Assembly: GCF_020524585.1 (NCBI RefSeq)
Contig: NZ_JAIVLK010000008.1
Location: 62,001 to 126,000, forward strand
Direction: 5' to 3'
Length of the DNA stretch: 64,000 nt
Origin: Celeribacter naphthalenivorans
GTDB lineage: Bacteria; Pseudomonadota; Alphaproteobacteria; Rhodobacterales; Rhodobacteraceae
In this document: piece by piece, positions 23,575-33,535 of the stretch
Layout: the number at the start of each line of letters is the position of its first letter
Numbering within the stretch: the stretch's first letter is position 1
Made by a program: the position numbers and the translations under genes
Notes under the pieces: model-generated
The model's database searches: none
Seen by the model: only the letters and a program-made list of their open reading frames with translations
Told to the model about the DNA's origin: nothing

Positions 23575-25085
23575 AGCTCCGCCACCTCCATATCATGCGC
23601 GCCGCCCATCATCAGGCCGATCTCGTCGACCGTGAGGCCTTTGGCGGGGCGTGGCGCGGTCAATGTGCCCTCGTTCAGGGCGGCGAAATGGTCGGAGATT
23701 TCCATCAACTCATCCAAGTCCTGCGAGATCACCACAAGGCCCGCGCCGCGCGCGGCAAGATCGAGCAAAGCCTGCCGAATGTCCGCCGCCGCCGAGGCAT
23801 CGACGCCCCAGGTCGGTTGGTTCACCACCAGAATTTTTGGCTCTTGCAATACCTCGCGTCCGATGACGAATTTCTGCAAATTGCCCCCCGAAAGCGAGCG
23901 CGCCGCCGAACCAGGGCCGGGGGTGCGCACGTCGAAGGTCTTGATCACCTCGCGGGCAAAATCTTCGGTCTTTTTCCAGTTCAGGAAATTGTTTTTGCTG
24001 AGCTTTTTGCGGATCGTTGCGGTCAAGGCCGCGTTTTCCGTCAGGCTCATATTGGGCGCTGCGGCGTGTCCAAGGCGTTCTTCGGGGGCGGCCAAAATGC
24101 CGATCTTGCGCCGTGCGTTCGGGCCCAGATGGCTCACATCTTGACCTTCAAACATGACAGCGCCCTTGCCGGTGCGGGCCTCGCCCGACAGCACCGACAA
24201 CAATTCGTCCTGACCGTTGCCCGCCACACCGCCGATGCCCAGAACCTCGCCCGCCCGCAGCGTCAGAGAGACGTTTTTGAGCTTTGTGCCAAAGGGGTTC
24301 GCGGGCGCGAAGTTGAGGCTTTTGACCTCCAGCAACACCTCACCCGTCTCGCCGCCTTCGCGCGACGGCACATGCAGCGTCTGCCCGACCATCATCTCTG
24401 CCATGGCACGCGCCGTGGTGACCTTGGGGTCGCAGTCGCCCACCACTTTGCCGAGACGCAGGATCGTTGCCCCATCGCAAAGCGCGCGGATTTCTTCGAG
24501 CTTGTGCGAGATGTAGAGGATCGAAGTGCCCTCGGATTGCAATTTGCGCAGGGTTTTGAACAGGATTTCAACCTCTTGCGGCGTCAAAACCGAGGTCGGT
24601 TCGTCCATGATCAACAGTTTCGGATCCTGCAACAGACAGCGGATGATCTCGACCCGTTGCCGCTCGCCCGCCGAGAGATCGCCAACAATCCGGTCAGGGT
24701 CCAAAGGCAGCCCGTAGTTTTCCGACACCTCGCGGATGGAGGCGGCCAGTTCGCGCATCTTCGGCGGGTTTTCCATGCCGAGTGCGACGTTTTCCGCCAC
24801 GTTCAACGCCTCAAAGAGAGAGAAATGCTGAAACACCATGGCGACGCCCGCGGCGCGCGCGGCCTGCGGATTTTGCGGTGCATAGGAGCCGCCGCGCAGT
24901 TTCATGAACCCCGCGTCGGGCTTTTCCAGCCCGTAAATCATTTTCACAAGGGTCGATTTCCCCGCGCCGTTCTCGCCCAAAAGCGCATGAACTTCGCCCG
25001 TGCCGATGGAAAAACTGACATCGTCATTGGCGCGCACGCCGGGATATTCGCGGGTCAGCCCCACGACTTTTAAAAGCTCCGTCAC
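23571..25085 (-). CDS. ABC transporter ATP-binding protein with two ATPase domains (BMP/nucleoside type)
   Basis: A 504-residue protein with tandem ATPase domains. Domain 1 has Walker A GENGAGKSTL, signature LSAGERQRVEIIRCL and Walker B LLIMDEPTSVL. Domain 2 has a degenerate P-loop (GIGGVAGNGQDELLSVLSGE) and signature LSGGNLQKFVIGREV, followed by VVNQPTWGVDA, where the usual Glu after the Walker B Asp is replaced. This asymmetry is normal for sugar/nucleoside importers of the RbsA/NupO class. It overlaps xdhC upstream and the permease downstream by 4 bp each. Confidence 0.93.
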   Translation of the reverse strand: MTELLKVVGLTREYPGVRANDDVSFSIGTGEVHALLGENGAGKSTLVKMIYGLEKPDAGFMKLRGGSYAPQNPQAARAAGVAMVFQHFSLFEALNVAENVALGMENPPKMRELAASIREVSENYGLPLDPDRIVGDLSAGERQRVEIIRCLLQDPKLLIMDEPTSVLTPQEVEILFKTLRKLQSEGTSILYISHKLEEIRALCDGATILRLGKVVGDCDPKVTTARAMAEMMVGQTLHVPSREGGETGEVLLEVKSLNFAPANPFGTKLKNVSLTLRAGEVLGIGGVAGNGQDELLSVLSGEARTGKGAVMFEGQDVSHLGPNARRKIGILAAPEERLGHAAAPNMSLTENAALTATIRKKLSKNNFLNWKKTEDFAREVIKTFDVRTPGPGSAARSLSGGNLQKFVIGREVLQEPKILVVNQPTWGVDASAAADIRQALLDLAARGAGLVVISQDLDELMEISDHFAALNEGTLTAPRPAKGLTVDEIGLMMGGAHDMEVAEL

Positions 25086-26005
25086 CCTGTCCGTTCCCCG
25101 TAAGATTCTGTGATCTCTCGACGAGAGATTACTTGGGCCGCGACCCCAACCGCAATGGCTTGGGGATGTTTCCCTAGGTCAGGTTGCCCAATTGGACAGC
25201 AAATGCGTGCGATTTGGGCTCTGGTGTGGCCCAGATCGCGCAGGCGGTTGCGAAAGCGCGCCCATTTTGTGTGCGACCCGATCAGGCCAGCGAAGGCAAA
25301 TCCATGACCAAGTACGCGGTGGCACAGCTCCAGATCGAGCGCGTGGGAATAGGTCAGGATCAGGTGCTCGGCCTCGGGCGGCGCATAGGACATGAGCGAT
25401 TCGGGGTGTGCGGCAACCAGTTGCGTGACGCCCTCGGAGATCACATCGGGGAAGCGTTTGGCATCGGTGTCGATCCATGTGATTGCCAGATCAGGGAGCG
25501 GCGCCAGTGTTGCGACGATGGCGCGCCCGACGTGGCCTGCGCCCCAGATCCAAAGCGGCCGCGTGGCGTGGGTGATCGGCTCAACCATCCAGTCGCCGTG
25601 AAGCTGTGGTTTGAGAACGCCCTGTGCACGCGCTTTTGCGAGGGCCTTTTTCAGGGAAAATGGCATGTCGCCGGGGCCGCGTGCGAAAACATCCTCCGGG
25701 ACGGCCAGCAGATTTTCGAACACTTCCGTCAAAAGCGTCACCGCTCCGCCGCAGCATTGCCCCATCGCGGGGCCAAGTGGCAGGCGTTGCAGACGTGGCG
25801 CGCAAAATGCGTGTTTCGCCGCCTCATATTCCAGGGTGCCGCCGCCAATGGTGCCGGATTGAGCAAAGCCATCTTCTGTTTGCCAGACCAACATGGAGGC
25901 GCCGACGTCGCGCGGCACAGATCCCTGCGCTTCGGCCACGACCACGCGGGCGACGCGGTGGTGTTTGGCGAGTGCCGCGCTCAGAGCGTCGCGATCAAAG
26001 CTCAC
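25082..26005 (-). CDS. xdhC: xanthine dehydrogenase accessory protein XdhC
   Basis: A 307-residue protein. The N-terminal XdhC/CoxI domain has VARVVVAEAQGSVPRDVGAS and IGGGTLEYEAAKHA plus GPAMGQCCGGAVTLL with its Cys pair; the C-terminal Rossmann domain has LWIWGAGHVGRAIVATLA and FAGLIGSHTKWARFRNRL. XdhC binds molybdenum cofactor, promotes its sulfuration and hands it to XdhB. The start is GTG at 26005, overlapping the xdhB stop (GTGA). Its own stop overlaps the ABC ATPase start, which physically links the oxidation enzyme genes to the importer genes. Confidence 0.94.
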   Translation of the reverse strand: MSFDRDALSAALAKHHRVARVVVAEAQGSVPRDVGASMLVWQTEDGFAQSGTIGGGTLEYEAAKHAFCAPRLQRLPLGPAMGQCCGGAVTLLTEVFENLLAVPEDVFARGPGDMPFSLKKALAKARAQGVLKPQLHGDWMVEPITHATRPLWIWGAGHVGRAIVATLAPLPDLAITWIDTDAKRFPDVISEGVTQLVAAHPESLMSYAPPEAEHLILTYSHALDLELCHRVLGHGFAFAGLIGSHTKWARFRNRLRDLGHTRAQIARICCPIGQPDLGKHPQAIAVGVAAQVISRREITESYGERTG

Positions 26006-28404
26006 GCTTTTGCCCTCGCGATGGCTTTGAGGCATTCCTCGGGCGTCGCGGGGGCATTCAATGCCGGGTAGGCCGGCCCGCAAGCGGCGCAGGCATCCGA
26101 GAGTGCCAAGAAGGCGGAAATCCCCAACATGAACGGCGGCTCGCCCACCGCTTTGGAGCGATAGATCGTCTCTTCGCGGTTGCGCCCGTCCCACAGATCG
26201 ACGTTGAATACATCGGGCGCGTCGGAACAGGCGGGGATTTTATAGGTCGAGGGAGCGTGGGTTTTGAGCACGCCTTTGTCGTCCCACACAAGCTCCTCGG
26301 TGGTGAGCCACCCCGCGCCCTGCACATAGCCGCCTTCGATCTGGCCCTTGTCGATTGCCGGGTTCAAAGAGGCGCCTGCGTCATGCAGAATATCCGCCCG
26401 CAGGATGCGGTTTTCGCCGGTGAGCGTGTCGAGCGCGACTTCGGTGATCGCGATGCCATGGGCGAAGTAGAAGAACGGGCGGCCTTTGCCCGCAATCCGA
26501 TCCCATTCGATCTTGGGCGTCTTGTAGAACCCGGTCGCCGACAGCGACACGCGGTTCATATAGGCAAGGCTGATCAGCTCGTCGAATGCCATCTCATGGA
26601 CCCCGAAATGCACCTTGCCCTTGGCCCAGCTCACATCGCTTTCCCCGAACCGATCGAGGATAAAGACCTCAAGCCGGGTGCGAATGCGGTCGCAGGCGTT
26701 TTTGACCGCCATGCCGTTCAGGTCCGTGCCCGACGAGGCGGCTGTGGCGGAGGTGTTGGGGACTTTGGCGGTGTCCGTCGCGGTGATCTTGATCTTGTCC
26801 AAAGAGACGCCGAATTCCGTGGCGGCGACCTGCGCGACCTTTTGGAACAGGCCTTGCCCCATTTCCGTGCCGCCATGGTTCAGGTGGATCGATCCGTCGT
26901 TGTAGATATGGACCAGCGCGCCCGCCTGATTGAGGTGGGTGAGCGTGAAGGAGATGCCGAATTTGACCGGAGAGACCCCCAGTCCTTTTTTGATGATCGG
27001 GTTCTCAGAGTTCCATTTTTCGATGCTCTTTTTGCGCGCGGCATAGTCGGAGGTCTTTAAAAGCTCCTCGGTCATGCCATGCAGGATAAAGTCCTCGACC
27101 TCTTGGCCATAGGGGGTCAGCTTGCCGCGCGGCGTGACTTGCCCGCCTGCGTGTTGCGGATGGGCGTCCACATGTTCGACGCTGCCCTCGGAGGTCGGTT
27201 CGCCTTCAAGCGACAGAACATGATCCTCCGGCACGCCATCACCCGCCGTGGGCGTGACCATCTCGTCGTAATAGTTGAGCTTGCGCACCTCGATGGGGTC
27301 TTTGCCAAGCTCATGCGCGATGTGATCGACCACCCGTTCGATGCCCAAGACACCCTGTGGTCCGCCAAAGCCGCGATAGGCGGTGTTGGATTGGGTGTTC
27401 ATTTTGAGACGATGACTCTCGATTCGCGCATGCGGCAGGAAATAGGCATTGTCGGCGTGGAGCATCGCCCGGTCGGCCACCGGAAGCGTCAGGTCCATCG
27501 ACCAGCCGCCACGGGTGATTTGCAGGAAATCAATGCCGAGGATGCGCCCCTCGTCGTCGAAACCGCAGGTGTAGGAGATGCGGAAATCGTGGCGCTTGCC
27601 AGTGATCACCATATCGTCGTCGCGGTCGTAACGCATTTTACACGGCTTGCCGGTGTCGCGCGCCGCGATGGCACAGGCGATGGCGAGCCAGTTGCCCTGA
27701 GACTCCTTGCCCCCGAACCCACCACCCATGCGCCGGGTTTCGACGCGCACGGCGTGCATCGGCACATGAAGCGCATGCGCCACCTTGTGCTGAATTTCGG
27801 AAGGGTGCTGGGTCGAGGAATGCACCAACATATCGCCGCCCTCTTGCGGCACGGCGGCGGCAGCTTGGCCTTCGAGGTAGAAATGCTCCTGCCCGCCGAT
27901 CTCGATGGAACCTTCGATCTTATGCGGCGCCTCGGCGATGGCTGTCGCGGCGTCGCCGCAGCCGTAGATGCGCGGGCCGTCTTCGAACCGGCTGTCGGCC
28001 TCCATCGCGCTGTCGTAATCCAAGAGCGCGGGGAGGTCTTTATAGTCGATCTTGCCCAGTTTGGCGGCCTTGCGCGCGGCCTGATGCGAGGTGGCGACGA
28101 CGAGGAAAATCGGTTGGCCGATGAATTGCACCTCGGTGGAGGTCAAAAGCGGCTCATCCCCCAGAGAGGGCGAACAATCTGGCACGTGATCGCCGAAGTC
28201 CTCGGCGGTGTAGACACGCACCACGCCGGGGGCAGCGCGCACGGCGGACAAATCCATCGCGGTGATCTCACCATGCGCCACAGTCGAGAGACCAAAGGCG
28301 AGATGCAGCGCACCGGCGGGGAGCGGGATGTCGTCGATATAGCGGGCCTGACCTGTCACATGGAGTTTGGCCGCATCATGCGGAAGAGGGGAGCCAACGG
28401 ACAT
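26002..28404 (-). CDS. xdhB: xanthine dehydrogenase molybdopterin-binding subunit
   Basis: An 800-residue molybdenum hydroxylase subunit. The N-terminal a/b hammerhead domain begins HVTGQARYIDDIPLPAGALH; the molybdopterin domain has RRMGGGFGGKESQG and AYRGFGGPQGVLGIE with the substrate-facing Arg region, and the catalytic Glu is in SKAVGEPPFMLG near the C-terminus. With XdhA it oxidises hypoxanthine to xanthine and urate, using NAD+. TAATG overlap with xdhA and GTGA overlap with xdhC show tight coupling. Length matches Rhodobacter XdhB. Confidence 0.96.
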   Translation of the reverse strand: MSVGSPLPHDAAKLHVTGQARYIDDIPLPAGALHLAFGLSTVAHGEITAMDLSAVRAAPGVVRVYTAEDFGDHVPDCSPSLGDEPLLTSTEVQFIGQPIFLVVATSHQAARKAAKLGKIDYKDLPALLDYDSAMEADSRFEDGPRIYGCGDAATAIAEAPHKIEGSIEIGGQEHFYLEGQAAAAVPQEGGDMLVHSSTQHPSEIQHKVAHALHVPMHAVRVETRRMGGGFGGKESQGNWLAIACAIAARDTGKPCKMRYDRDDDMVITGKRHDFRISYTCGFDDEGRILGIDFLQITRGGWSMDLTLPVADRAMLHADNAYFLPHARIESHRLKMNTQSNTAYRGFGGPQGVLGIERVVDHIAHELGKDPIEVRKLNYYDEMVTPTAGDGVPEDHVLSLEGEPTSEGSVEHVDAHPQHAGGQVTPRGKLTPYGQEVEDFILHGMTEELLKTSDYAARKKSIEKWNSENPIIKKGLGVSPVKFGISFTLTHLNQAGALVHIYNDGSIHLNHGGTEMGQGLFQKVAQVAATEFGVSLDKIKITATDTAKVPNTSATAASSGTDLNGMAVKNACDRIRTRLEVFILDRFGESDVSWAKGKVHFGVHEMAFDELISLAYMNRVSLSATGFYKTPKIEWDRIAGKGRPFFYFAHGIAITEVALDTLTGENRILRADILHDAGASLNPAIDKGQIEGGYVQGAGWLTTEELVWDDKGVLKTHAPSTYKIPACSDAPDVFNVDLWDGRNREETIYRSKAVGEPPFMLGISAFLALSDACAACGPAYPALNAPATPEECLKAIARAKA

Positions 28405-29765
28405 TACGCGCCCTCCTTCACGTTAAGAACCGAGGTGGTGAGGCCTTGGCTTTCGGCGAAATAGCGTTTGAGCATGTTCTGCGCGGCGGTGAGGCGATAG
28501 GCGGCGGAGGCGCGCATGTCGCTCATGGGCGTGTAATCCTCGGCAAAGCCGGGCAGGGCGGCCTCGATCGTGTCCATGCTCCACGGCTGGCTTATCAACG
28601 CGGCCTCGACGGTTTTGGCCCGCGCGGGCGTCCCGGCCATGCCACCAAAAGCGATGCGTGCGGCGGCGATTTTGCCGTCCGAGATCGTGATGTTGAACGC
28701 GCCGCAAACGGCGGAAATGTCCTGATCGAAGCGTTTCGACAGTTTGTAGACCTTTAGGTCGGTGAGGCCGGATTTTGGCACCGTGATGCTTTCGACGAAT
28801 TCGGACACGCCTCGATCCTGTTTGCCATAAGCGATGAAGAAATCCTCAAGCGCAATGGTCCGCCGTTCCTCACCCTTGCGCAGGGTGAGCGATGCATTCG
28901 CAGCGATCAGCGGCGGCGGGCTGTCGCCAATCGGGGAGCCGTTGGCGATATTGCCGCCCAAGGTCGCGGCGGCGCGCACCTGAGTGGAGGCAAAGCGGCG
29001 ATACATCTCGGACAGAGAGGGCGAATAGGGTTTGAACAGCGCGATCAGATCGGCAATCGGGGTCATCGCGCGGATTTCAAACGCCTCGTCTGTTTCGGAG
29101 ATGCCCCTGAGGTCTTCGACCCCGTTTAGGAAAATCACCTCGTCCAGATCGCGCATTTGTTTGGTGACCCAAAGCCCCACATCCGTGGCCCCCGCAATCA
29201 GCGTCGCGTCAGGGCGCAGCGCGTAGATCGCGGCCAATTCGTCGGCGTTCTCAGGGCGTTCGACAATGGCAGGCGCGGGGAAAGGGATGTGTTCCAACTC
29301 TTCGGGAATGGGCGCGGTTTCGGCCTTTTTCGCGGCGCGCAGAATGGGGGCGTAGCCTGTGCAGCGACAGAGATTGCCGGCCAGAATATCCTCGTGATCG
29401 GTCTCGCCGCGCGCATGCGCCGTGGCCAGCGACATGACGATGCCGGGGGTGCAAAAGCCGCATTGGCTGCCGTGCTCCTCGATCATCGCGCTTTGCACCG
29501 GGTGCAGCGTGTCGCCTTTCGACAGACCCTCGACCGTGGTGACCGATTTGCCGTGTAGCTGCGGCAAAAACAGAATGCAGGCGTTCAGAGGTTTCTTGCC
29601 GCTCTCGTCCTCCACCATCACGGTGCAGGCGCCGCAATCGCCCTCGTTACACCCTTCTTTCGTGCCGGTCAGACCACGGGTGTCGCGCAGATAATCGAGC
29701 AGGGTTCGGGTCGGAGCCTCGCTTGCCGTCACAAGCGCGCCGTTTAACCGAAAAGTGATCTCCAT
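28404..29765 (-). CDS. xdhA: xanthine dehydrogenase small subunit (2Fe-2S and FAD)
   Basis: A 453-residue protein. The plant-type 2Fe-2S domain has [16 protein letters not shown]; the second cluster domain has [13 protein letters not shown] and [13 protein letters not shown]; the FAD domain has [11 protein letters not shown] and [15 protein letters not shown]. The CO-dehydrogenase flavoprotein C-terminal domain closes it. Start ATG 29765 (MEITFRLNG) fits the family N-terminus; the frame extends to 29942 but that part is not family-like. First gene of the 9.6-kb minus-strand operon, and divergent from dnaE with 251 bp between them; no clear operator was recognised there. Confidence 0.95.
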   Translation of the reverse strand: MEITFRLNGALVTASEAPTRTLLDYLRDTRGLTGTKEGCNEGDCGACTVMVEDESGKKPLNACILFLPQLHGKSVTTVEGLSKGDTLHPVQSAMIEEHGSQCGFCTPGIVMSLATAHARGETDHEDILAGNLCRCTGYAPILRAAKKAETAPIPEELEHIPFPAPAIVERPENADELAAIYALRPDATLIAGATDVGLWVTKQMRDLDEVIFLNGVEDLRGISETDEAFEIRAMTPIADLIALFKPYSPSLSEMYRRFASTQVRAAATLGGNIANGSPIGDSPPPLIAANASLTLRKGEERRTIALEDFFIAYGKQDRGVSEFVESITVPKSGLTDLKVYKLSKRFDQDISAVCGAFNITISDGKIAAARIAFGGMAGTPARAKTVEAALISQPWSMDTIEAALPGFAEDYTPMSDMRASAAYRLTAAQNMLKRYFAESQGLTTSVLNVKEGA

Positions 29766-30016
29766 TTGGTCAGACCAGCCGCTTTCTTGTTCAAAACACG
29801 CGCCCGATGCGGCGGAAAGCGCGGGTGATTTCCGGTTAAGAAAACCGCTCTGAGGCGCATTTTGCAAGGGATTCTCGCGCCGCTTCGCACAAGCTTTGTA
29901 CTTTTGATCAAAATTCATGCGGGCAAGCGAAGGACTGCCCATGTCGAAACGAGCTGTGGAAAAGACACGTTTTGCTCTTGGCGAGCCTCAATGCCATGCG
30001 TTAGCTTGGGCCGCAA

Positions 30017-33000
30017 ATGAGCAGCCCGACCTTCATCCACCTCCGCGTTCACACCGAATATTCCCTTCTCGAAGGGGCCATGCGTCTCAAGAAATTGAGT
30101 GGCATGGTGACGGATATGAACATGCCCGCCGTCGCCGTCACGGACACCAATAACTTGTTCTGTGCGTTGGAATTTTCCGAATATTCCAAGGGCGCAGGCG
30201 TGCAGCCGATCATCGGTTGTCAGGTCGATGTCGCCTATCACGAGGCCGCCCCCGGCGAGCGCCAGAAATTGCCCGCACCCGTGGTGCTTTTGGCGCAAAA
30301 CGAGACCGGCTATGAGCATCTGATGAAGCTCAATTCCTGTCTCTATGTGGACAAACACGAGGGCATTCCGCAGGTCACCATCGAGGAATTGGAACGCTAT
30401 TCGGGCGGGCTGATCTGTCTGACGGGCGGCTCGGACGGGCCGGTGGGGCGGATGATCCGCGAGAACCATGAGGACCAGGCCCGCGCTCTGTTGGAGCGTC
30501 TGAAGGCGATCTATCCGAACCGGCTTTATGTCGAATTGCAGCGTCATCCGGGCGAAGATGGCGGATCGACGGAGGCCGAGCGCCTGACCGAACGGCCTTT
30601 CGTGGAATGGGCCTATGATCTGGGTCTGCCTCTGGTGGCCACGAACGACGTCTATTTCCCGAAAAGCGATATGTATGAGGCGCATGATGCGCTGATTTGT
30701 ATTGCCGAGGGGGCCTATGTCGATCAAGTCGAGCCACGTAGGCGCTTGACGCCGCAGCATTATTTCAAATCTCCCGCGGAGATGGCGACGCTTTTTGCCG
30801 ATCTTCCGGAGGCGCTTGAGAACACCGTCGAAATCGCGAAACGCTGTGCCTTCAAAGCCTATAAACGGGACCCGATCCTGCCGAAATTCGCCGATGACGA
30901 GGTCGAGGAACTGCGCAAACAGGCTTGGGAAGGTCTGGACAGACGCCTTGCCGTGATCGAGGCGGCGGTGCCGCGCGAAGAGTACGAAGAGCGGCTTAAA
31001 TTCGAGCTGGGGATCATCGAACAGATGGGGTTCCCGGGCTACTTTTTGATCGTGGCCGACTTTATCAAATGGTCCAAGGACAACAACATCCCGGTTGGGC
31101 CGGGGCGGGGGTCCGGGGCTGGTTCTCTCGTGGCTTACGTGCTGACCATCACCGATCTCGACCCGTTGCGCTATTCGCTTCTGTTCGAACGGTTTTTGAA
31201 CCCGGAACGTGTGTCGATGCCCGACTTCGACATCGACTTTTGCATGGATCGGCGCGAGGAAACCATCCGCTACGTGCAGGAGAAATACGGTCGCGACAAG
31301 GTGGGGCAGATCATCACCTTCGGTGCGCTGTTGTCCAAGGCCGCCGTGCGTGACATCGGGCGTGTGCTTCAGATGCCATACGGGCAGGTGGATCGGCTGT
31401 CGAAACTGATCCCTGTCGAGGGCGTGAAGCCTGTGTCGATCAAACAGGCGCTCGAAGACGAGCCGAAACTGCGCGAAGAGGCCCGGAACGAAGAGGTCGT
31501 CGACCGGCTGTTGACCTATGGCCAACAGGTCGAGGGGCTTTTGCGCAACGCTTCCACCCACGCCGCCGGTGTGGTGATTGCGGACCGTCCGACCGACGAG
31601 CTGGTGCCTTTGTATCAAGACCCGCGCTCCGACATGCCCGCCACCCAGTTCAACATGAAATGGGTCGAGCAGGCCGGTCTGGTGAAATTCGACTTCTTGG
31701 GCCTCAAGACGCTCACGGTCATTCAATCCGCGATGGATCTGATCTTCAAATCCGGGCGGCCTCTGCATGTCGCGGCCGATGGGACGGAACTCTATGAGCC
31801 GCCAGAGGGCGGGGAGAACCAGATCAACCTCATCCCGCTGGATGATGCGGCGACCTACAGGCTCTATTCGGACGCGAAAACGGTCGCTGTGTTCCAGGTC
31901 GAGAGCTCGGGCATGATGCAGGCACTTCGGCAGATGAAGCCGACCTGTATCGAGGACATCGTGGCGCTTGTGGCGCTCTATCGTCCGGGGCCGATGGAAA
32001 ACATCCCGACCTATTGCGACGTAAAACACGGGCGCAAAGAGTTGGAATCCGTCCATCCGACCATCGACCACATCCTGGCCGAGACGCAGGGCATCATCGT
32101 CTATCAGGAACAGGTGATGCAGATCGCGCAGGTCATGGCGGGCTATTCGCTTGGCGGCGCTGACCTTTTGCGTCGCGCGATGGGGAAAAAGATCAAAGAG
32201 GCGATGGACGCCGAGCGCCCGAAATTCGAAGAGGGCGCGGCGAAGAACGGCGTCGATAAAAAGAAGGCCTCGGAGGTTTTCGACCTTCTGGAGAAATTCG
32301 CCAACTACGGCTTTAACAAATCCCACGCGGCGGCCTATGCGGTGGTGTCCTATCAGACCGGCTGGCTCAAGGCGAACCACCCGGTGGAGTTCATGGCGGG
32401 CGTCATGAACTGCGATATTCACCTCACAGATAAGTTGGCGATCTATGCCGAAGAGGTGAAACGCGGGCTTGAGATCGAGATCGTGCCACCCTGTGTGAAC
32501 CGTTCGCTGGCGTCGTTCGATGTGGTGGATCAGAAACTGGTCTATGCGCTGGGCGCGCTGAAAAACGTCGGCTCCGAGGCGATGCAACTGATCGTGCGGG
32601 CGCGTGTTGAGGGCGGCAAGCCGTTTGTGACGCTTTATGATTTGGCCCGTCGGGTGGATTTGAAAAAGGTTGGTAAACGACCGCTGGAGATGCTCGCCCG
32701 CGCGGGTGCCTTTGATCAGCTCGACAGCAACCGCCGCCGGGTCTTCGACAGTCTTGAGCAGCTGGTGCAATATTCCGCCGCGATCCATGAGCAAAAGGCC
32801 TCGAGCCAAGTGTCGCTCTTTGGCGATGCGGGTGAGGACCTGCCGGAGCCACGGCTCAGTCCTGTGGGTGATTGGGTGGCCTCAGAGCGCTTGATGGAAG
32901 AGCATAAAGCCATCGGTTTCTACCTCTCCGGCCACCCGCTCGACGACTACGCAAGTGCCTTGAAACGCAAGAAAATCGGCACGATTGCCGAGGTGCAGGC

Positions 33001-33535
33001 CAAGGCAGAGGCCGAAGGCGGCGCGATTATGAAAGTGGGCGTCTTGGTGTCGGGGTTCCGGCCGATGAAATCCGGCAAGGGCACGCGGTATTTCCGCATG
33101 AATATCTCGGACAGCACCGGCCAATTGGCGGGCATCGCGATGTTCCCGAAAAAGGGCGAATATGAGCCGTCCTACGAGATTTTCGAGAAACACGACAAGC
33201 TGGTGATGACGCTCGAAGGCCGCTTCAACGACGGCCAGTTTGATCCGATGATCCGCTCGGTCGCGCCGATGGATGCGATTGTCGCCGATGCCGGGGGGGC
33301 GGGGCTGAAGATCTACTGCGAAGACACCAACGCGGTCATTCAGGTTGGCGAATTGCTGACCCGCGTGACGCAGGAGGCGAAACAGCCGCCCAAAGGTGCG
33401 ATCTCGTTCTGCATCATGGCGCCGGATTACCCCAACGAAGTCGACATCGACGTGCCGCAACCCTTTGTCATCACACCAGAGGTGAAGGGCGCGATCAAAT
33501 CCTTCAACGGCGTGATCATGGTCGAGGACATGTGA
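30017..33535 (+). CDS. dnaE: DNA polymerase III alpha subunit
   Basis: A 1172-residue C-family polymerase. The PHP domain starts at FIHLRVHTEYSLLEGAMRLK; the polymerase core has GPGRGSGAGSLVAYVL and the catalytic Asp pair in MPDFDIDFCMDRR (about residue 403), with the third Asp in LVKFDFLGLKTL. The C-terminal part holds helix-hairpin-helix sequence around YALGALKNVGSEA and an OB-fold (TRYFRMNISDSTGQLAG). It is the replicative polymerase. The ATG at 30017 has only a weak Shine-Dalgarno. The following lipoprotein gene overlaps its stop (TGATG). Confidence 0.97.
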   Translation: MSSPTFIHLRVHTEYSLLEGAMRLKKLSGMVTDMNMPAVAVTDTNNLFCALEFSEYSKGAGVQPIIGCQVDVAYHEAAPGERQKLPAPVVLLAQNETGYEHLMKLNSCLYVDKHEGIPQVTIEELERYSGGLICLTGGSDGPVGRMIRENHEDQARALLERLKAIYPNRLYVELQRHPGEDGGSTEAERLTERPFVEWAYDLGLPLVATNDVYFPKSDMYEAHDALICIAEGAYVDQVEPRRRLTPQHYFKSPAEMATLFADLPEALENTVEIAKRCAFKAYKRDPILPKFADDEVEELRKQAWEGLDRRLAVIEAAVPREEYEERLKFELGIIEQMGFPGYFLIVADFIKWSKDNNIPVGPGRGSGAGSLVAYVLTITDLDPLRYSLLFERFLNPERVSMPDFDIDFCMDRREETIRYVQEKYGRDKVGQIITFGALLSKAAVRDIGRVLQMPYGQVDRLSKLIPVEGVKPVSIKQALEDEPKLREEARNEEVVDRLLTYGQQVEGLLRNASTHAAGVVIADRPTDELVPLYQDPRSDMPATQFNMKWVEQAGLVKFDFLGLKTLTVIQSAMDLIFKSGRPLHVAADGTELYEPPEGGENQINLIPLDDAATYRLYSDAKTVAVFQVESSGMMQALRQMKPTCIEDIVALVALYRPGPMENIPTYCDVKHGRKELESVHPTIDHILAETQGIIVYQEQVMQIAQVMAGYSLGGADLLRRAMGKKIKEAMDAERPKFEEGAAKNGVDKKKASEVFDLLEKFANYGFNKSHAAAYAVVSYQTGWLKANHPVEFMAGVMNCDIHLTDKLAIYAEEVKRGLEIEIVPPCVNRSLASFDVVDQKLVYALGALKNVGSEAMQLIVRARVEGGKPFVTLYDLARRVDLKKVGKRPLEMLARAGAFDQLDSNRRRVFDSLEQLVQYSAAIHEQKASSQVSLFGDAGEDLPEPRLSPVGDWVASERLMEEHKAIGFYLSGHPLDDYASALKRKKIGTIAEVQAKAEAEGGAIMKVGVLVSGFRPMKSGKGTRYFRMNISDSTGQLAGIAMFPKKGEYEPSYEIFEKHDKLVMTLEGRFNDGQFDPMIRSVAPMDAIVADAGGAGLKIYCEDTNAVIQVGELLTRVTQEAKQPPKGAISFCIMAPDYPNEVDIDVPQPFVITPEVKGAIKSFNGVIMVEDM

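Noticed and set aside
29915-32809. A 964-codon open frame on the minus strand
   Set aside because: It runs antisense to dnaE, whose family motifs are unmistakable. Such long antisense frames are common in GC-rich genes; the translation is rich in His, Arg and Phe and shows no domain.
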